From positions 7,573,750 through 7,637,749 of the forward strand of contig NZ_CM007717.1 in NCBI RefSeq assembly GCF_002019855.1: 64,000 bases of DNA. The letters are read 5' to 3'. The notes beneath the pieces are model-generated. The model worked only from the letters and a program-made list of their open reading frames with translations, made no database searches and was not told where the DNA came from. Below, in pieces: positions 60,115 through 64,000 of this stretch. Every line of letters begins with the position of its first letter. Position 1 is the stretch's first letter. Position numbers and translations under genes: made by a program. Source of the stretch: Streptomyces antibioticus. GTDB lineage: Bacteria > Actinomycetota > Actinomycetes > Streptomycetales > Streptomycetaceae.

Positions 60115-62301
60115 TTGGTACACAACAGGCGCAGACGCCCCACGGGCGGACGGCGCGCGACCTTCGCGGCGGTCGCGCTCATGCTGGGCGGTGGCGGGCT
60201 CATGGCGGCCAACGTCTACGCCTCCGCCACGGAGGACGACGGCGGAAAGCCCTGGACCTCGGGCTCCGTCACCATCGACTGCCCCGACGTCGGCACCCGG
60301 CTCACCGATGTGCCGCAGCAGGCCGGCGAGGAGGTCGACCGTGAACTGGCCAACCTGGACCAGCAGATAGCCGCGGCCTACCGCCAGCTCCAGGACTCGG
60401 CCCAGTCCGTGCGCGAGGACGCCGGCTTCGCCGACAACGCGGTGATGAACCCCCTGAAGGAGAAGCGCGCGGCGACCATCGAGCGCATCGCGATCGCCAT
60501 CGACCGCGTCGGTGACCGCCCGCAGGGCCTCGAGGAGTTCGCCGCCTGCACCCTGCGCACCGCCGACGACCAGGCCGGCGAGCAGGGCAACGGCGAGCAG
60601 GGCGACGGCGGTCAGGACCAGGGTGGCCAGGACCAGGGCGACCAGGGCCAGGGTCAGAACGACGGCCAGCAGGGCGGTCAGGACCAGGGCCAGAACGGTG
60701 GCGGCCAGCAGGGCAACGGCGGTCAGGCCGGCAACGGCCCCGTCGCCGCGGACTACGTGGACATCAAGTCCGTCCAGCCCGGCGGCCAGGGCGCGAACCC
60801 GGCCTCCGGCCCCTCCCGCGGCACCTTCGTCACGAGCTGCGGCGTCAACGAGAACGGCCTGTTCAACTCGGACAACGTGATCGTCGCCCCGGGTGTCACC
60901 AACGGCGCCCACCACTTCCACGACTACGTCGGCAACCAGTCCAACGACGCCTTCGCCTCGGACGAGGACCTGGCCAACGCCCAGACGTCCTGCGTGGACC
61001 AGGACGACAAGTCCAGCTACTTCTGGCCCGTCATCCGTCTGCAGAACGGCACCCAGGAACGGGACGCGAACAGCCCCGGCGGCGGTGTCGAGGGCAACGC
61101 CGGCGAGATCGTCACGCCCAAGGCCGTCACGATGACCTTCGTCGGCAACGCGCAGTCCAAGGTCACGGAGATGCCGCGGCTGCTGCGCATCATCACCGGC
61201 GACGCCAAGGCGTTCGTCAACGGCCCGGTCAACGCCAACGCCTCCTGGAGCTGCACCGGCTTCGAGGACCGGCAGTTGAAGGACAAGTACCCGCTCTGCC
61301 CGCAGGGCAGTGACGTGGTGCGCACCTTCCGCTTCCAGAGCTGCTGGGACGGCTCGAACATCGACAGCGCCAACCACCGCACCCATGTGGCCTTCGCCGC
61401 CGCCGACGGAAGCTGCGCCAACGGCTTCAAGGCGATCCCGCAGCTCGTCCAGCGCATCGTGTACGACGTCGACGCGCCGAGCCTGGCCGACGGCGGCCGG
61501 ACCACTCCGCTCTTCGCGGTGGACTCCTTCCCCGAGCAGCTCCACAAGCCGGTCACCGACCACGGCGACTTCATCAACGTCTTCGGCGAGGACCTGATGC
61601 GCGAGATGGTCGCCTGCATCAACGAGGGCCGCACGTGCGGCGCCGGCACCGGTGGCGGCGACAACGGCGGCGGCGACAACGGCAACGGCGGTGGCGACAA
61701 CGGCAACGGTGGCGGCGACAACGGGAACAACAACGGCGGCGGGAACAACAACGGCGGCGGCAACGGCGGCAACGCCGGTGGCGACAACGGCGCCGAGAAC
61801 CCGCCCGCCCAGTCCCCCGAGCCCCCGGCCGACGGCGGCAACGACAACGGCGGTAACGACAACGGGAACAACAACGGCGGCAACGACAACGGCGGCGGCA
61901 ACAACGCCGGTGGCGACACCCCCGTGACCCAGGACCCGAAGATCTACGACAAGCCGTCCCCGAAGGCGTCGGCCAAGGCCGACACGAAGCCCGGCGCCGG
62001 TGCCGACAACGGCGGCAAGGGCGGCAAGGGCGAGGTCGGCGACGCCGCCACCGCGCCCCCGGAGCAGTCCGCCGCACCGGCCGGCCAGGACAACCAGGGC
62101 GGCCAGGACGTCCAGGGCGAACAGGGGTCGACCACTCCCGTGGACGACACCGGCCCGCAGACGCAGCCCCAGACCCAGCCGCAGGCCGTCGGGGGCAGCC
62201 TGGCCGAGACGGGCGCCCAGCTCTGGCCCGCCGCGGCCGGCGCGCTGCTCCTGATCGGCGGCTTCGTCCTCCTGCGACGCACGGCCTTCCGCAAGGACTG
62301 A
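60115..62301 (+). CDS. Sortase-anchored DUF1996 surface protein
   Basis: This 728-residue secreted protein has a basic signal peptide (MVHNRRRRPTGGRRATFAAV then a hydrophobic core), an N-terminal helical part, and a Gln/Gly/Asp-rich spacer (about residues 155-210). A DUF1996 domain (about 220-500) has NGAHHFHDYVGN and SYFWPVIRL. A Gly/Asn/Asp low-complexity region and a Pro/Gln-rich tail follow. The C-terminus has the class E sortase signal LAETG (696-700), a hydrophobic helix and the basic RRTAFRKD, so it should be linked to the cell wall. The start is TTG 60115 with AGGAG six bases upstream. No sortase gene is adjacent. It probably acts on the hyphal surface. Confidence 0.9.
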   Translation: MVHNRRRRPTGGRRATFAAVALMLGGGGLMAANVYASATEDDGGKPWTSGSVTIDCPDVGTRLTDVPQQAGEEVDRELANLDQQIAAAYRQLQDSAQSVREDAGFADNAVMNPLKEKRAATIERIAIAIDRVGDRPQGLEEFAACTLRTADDQAGEQGNGEQGDGGQDQGGQDQGDQGQGQNDGQQGGQDQGQNGGGQQGNGGQAGNGPVAADYVDIKSVQPGGQGANPASGPSRGTFVTSCGVNENGLFNSDNVIVAPGVTNGAHHFHDYVGNQSNDAFASDEDLANAQTSCVDQDDKSSYFWPVIRLQNGTQERDANSPGGGVEGNAGEIVTPKAVTMTFVGNAQSKVTEMPRLLRIITGDAKAFVNGPVNANASWSCTGFEDRQLKDKYPLCPQGSDVVRTFRFQSCWDGSNIDSANHRTHVAFAAADGSCANGFKAIPQLVQRIVYDVDAPSLADGGRTTPLFAVDSFPEQLHKPVTDHGDFINVFGEDLMREMVACINEGRTCGAGTGGGDNGGGDNGNGGGDNGNGGGDNGNNNGGGNNNGGGNGGNAGGDNGAENPPAQSPEPPADGGNDNGGNDNGNNNGGNDNGGGNNAGGDTPVTQDPKIYDKPSPKASAKADTKPGAGADNGGKGGKGEVGDAATAPPEQSAAPAGQDNQGGQDVQGEQGSTTPVDDTGPQTQPQTQPQAVGGSLAETGAQLWPAAAGALLLIGGFVLLRRTAFRKD

Positions 62302-62328
62302 CCCCGCGGCAGGACCCGCATGGCGGTG

Positions 62329-62369
62329 AGGGGCCCGTCGGCACTGTGCAGCAGTGCCGGCGGGCCCCT
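62329..62369 (+). terminator. Terminator after the DUF1996 gene
   Basis: AGGGGCCCGTCGGCACTG (62329-62346) and CAGTGCCGGCGGGCCCCT (62352-62369) form an 18-bp stem with one G-U pair and the loop TGCAG, 28 nt past the stop codon, followed by TCG. Confidence 0.85.
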
Positions 62370-62478
62370 TCGTGCGTCCCGCCCGCCTCCCGTACGGGTG
62401 CTCCGCCCGCCGAGTCACCCCCAGGACCCGGCCCGCGCGGTATACGTCGCTGGAAGCGCGCGCGACGACGGGAGAGCC

Positions 62479-64000
62479 ATGGAATCCACGGAGTACCCCT
62501 ACGACCTCGGCAGCCACGGCCGGCCCGTGACGACCACCTCGCTCGAGGCCCAGCGATGGTTCGACCGGGGCCTTGTGTGGTCGTACGCCTTCCACCACGA
62601 GGAGGCCGTCGCCTGCTTCGAGGCCGCCGTCCGGGCCGACCCCGACTGCGCGATGGCCCACTGGGGCATCGCCTACGCGCTCGGCCCCAACTACAACAAG
62701 CCCTGGGAGTTCTTCGACGAGGAGGACCTCACCCGGACCGTCGCCCGCACCCACGCAGCCGTGGAACGGGCGCACGAGAAGGCCGCCGACGCCACGCCCG
62801 TCGAACGCGCTCTGATCGGCGCCCTGCGCGCCCGCTACCCGCAGTCCGGCCCGGCGAAGGACTGCTCGGTGTGGAACGAGCCGTACGCCGACGCCATGCG
62901 CGCCGTCCACGACCTCGCCCCCGACGATCTGGACGTGGCCGCGCTGTACGCCGACGCGCTGATGAACCTCACCCCCTGGCAGCTCTGGGACCTGCGGACC
63001 GGAACCCCCGCCGAGGGTGCCCGCACCCGGGAGGCCAAGGACGTCCTCGACCGCGCGCTCGCCACCGCCCCCGCCGCCCGGCACCCCGGAATCCTGCACT
63101 TCTACATCCACCTGATGGAGATGTCACCGACCCCCGAGGCCGCCCTCCGGGTCGCCGACCGGCTGCGCGGCCTGGTGCCCGACGCCGGGCACCTCGAACA
63201 CATGCCGTCCCATCTGGACGTGCTCTGCGGCGACTACCGACGCGTCGTCACCGACAACACCGCGGCGATCGCCGCCGACGAGAAGTACCTCGCGCGGGCC
63301 GGCGCGATGAACTTCTACACGCTGTACCGGTCGCACAACCACCACTTCAAGATCTACGGCGCTATGTTCCTCGGCCGGTACGAGACGGCCCTCGCGGCCG
63401 CGGACCGGCTGGAGGAGTCGATCCCCGAGGAACTGCTGCGGGTGCCCAGCCCGCCGATGGCCGACTGGCTCGAAGGCTTCCTCGGGATGCGCTTCCACGT
63501 CCTGATCCGGTTCGGCCGCTGGGAGGACATCCTCGCCCTGCCGCGCCCCGCGGACCCCGGGCTGTACTGCATGACGACCGCCCTCTTCCACTACGCGCGC
63601 GGCGTCGCCCTGTCCGCAACGGGCCGGGTCGAGGAGGCCGAGGCCGAACGCGAGCTGTTCCGGGCGGCGGTGGACAGGGTCCCGGAGACCCGGATGCTGT
63701 TCAACAACACCTGCCACGACATCCTCGCCGTCGCCGCCGCGATGCTGGACGGCGAACTGGAGTACCGCAAGGGCCGCCACGACCTCGCCTTCGCCGCCCT
63801 GGAGCGCTCGATCGCCCTGGACGACGCCCTGCCCTACGACGAGCCGTGGGGCTGGATGCAGCCCACCCGGCACGCCTACGGCGCCCTGCTGCTGGAGCAG
63901 GGCCGGATCGCGGAGGCCGAGGCGGTCTACCGCGCCGACCTCGGCCTCGACGACAGCCTGCCGCGCCCCTCCCAGCACCCGGGCAACGTCTGGTCGCTGC
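62479..64000 (+). CDS. Tetratricopeptide repeat protein (partial, 3' end outside the window)
   Basis: An open frame of 507 codons starts at ATG 62479 (GGGAGAG just upstream) and runs off the window end without a stop. It encodes helical repeats with TPR character: WFDRGLVWSYAFHHEEAVAC then FEAAVRADPDCAMAHWGIAY, later LFHYARGVALSATGRVEEAE and LLEQGRIAEAEAVYRADLGL. No signal peptide or membrane segment is visible, so it is cytosolic. YALGPNYNKPWEFF and HLEHMPSHLDVLCGDYRRVV look conserved and distinguish it from plain TPR scaffolds. Function is unknown; a role as an interaction scaffold is inferred. Confidence 0.8.
   Translation, partial: MESTEYPYDLGSHGRPVTTTSLEAQRWFDRGLVWSYAFHHEEAVACFEAAVRADPDCAMAHWGIAYALGPNYNKPWEFFDEEDLTRTVARTHAAVERAHEKAADATPVERALIGALRARYPQSGPAKDCSVWNEPYADAMRAVHDLAPDDLDVAALYADALMNLTPWQLWDLRTGTPAEGARTREAKDVLDRALATAPAARHPGILHFYIHLMEMSPTPEAALRVADRLRGLVPDAGHLEHMPSHLDVLCGDYRRVVTDNTAAIAADEKYLARAGAMNFYTLYRSHNHHFKIYGAMFLGRYETALAAADRLEESIPEELLRVPSPPMADWLEGFLGMRFHVLIRFGRWEDILALPRPADPGLYCMTTALFHYARGVALSATGRVEEAEAERELFRAAVDRVPETRMLFNNTCHDILAVAAAMLDGELEYRKGRHDLAFAALERSIALDDALPYDEPWGWMQPTRHAYGALLLEQGRIAEAEAVYRADLGLDDSLPRPSQHPGNVWSL

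Overview
The window has very high G+C, GTG and TTG starts mixed with ATG, strong G/C bias at third codon positions and strand-switching short operons. These features, together with typical families (DUF5133, DUF1152, DUF1232, DUF1996 with an LAETG sorting signal, SpoIIE-type PP2C phosphatases, roadblock/LC7, class SAV_5884 graspetide genes), point to the chromosome of a Streptomyces or close relative. No rRNA, tRNA, insertion sequence, prophage or CRISPR was seen.

Layout. 1-5.6 kb: an FAH-family hydrolase, a TetR regulator and a transport/catabolic set (APC permease, PuuC-like aldehyde dehydrogenase, PuuD-like gamma-glutamyl-GABA hydrolase) that fits polyamine/GABA use. 5.6-9.4 kb: FolD, a MarR regulator, a lone ATP-grasp enzyme, a peptidoglycan-binding membrane protein and a possible 32-residue membrane peptide. 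9.4-18 kb: a small hypothetical gene, an RpiR regulator, a nucleoside-kinase-like P-loop protein, a GT-C-like membrane protein, an APC permease with a coupled partner, and the transhydrogenase SthA. 18-24.3 kb: an MMPL exporter, a membrane PP2C phosphatase, a Gfo/Idh/MocA oxidoreductase and a PLP decarboxylase of the DapDC/ODC class. 24.5-34.2 kb: a large LuxR regulator carrying an in-frame minisatellite, a PucR regulator, and a tightly overlapped livFGHMK branched-chain amino acid (or related) ABC uptake operon. 34.3-37.8 kb: an ABC exporter, DUF5133, and a minimal graspetide pair (precursor TgmA and ATP-grasp ligase TgmB). 38-43 kb: DUF1232, helical-repeat and hypothetical proteins, then a divergent AraC regulator and SDR. 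43.1-47.4 kb: an accessory-looking stretch with a frameshifted NB-ARC/TPR gene and, convergent to it, a glycerophosphotransferase-like gene broken by 27 copies of a 7-bp repeat. 47.4-64 kb: a YxiG-like protein, an alpha/beta hydrolase, roadblock, a Cys-rich protein, DUF1152, ferredoxin-NADP reductase with an iron-box-like site, two large SpoIIE phosphatases, a lipoprotein, a rhomboid-like protein, a sortase-type DUF1996 surface protein and a truncated TPR protein.

The most notable signals are three. First, the heptanucleotide tract at 46759-46951 is arranged as a phase-variation switch: removing one unit (or adding two) restores a roughly 625-residue protein. Second, 22 copies of an 18-bp unit are inserted in frame inside the LuxR regulator. 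Third, there is a compact graspetide (omega-ester RiPP) locus at 36605-37801 without its usual methyltransferase.
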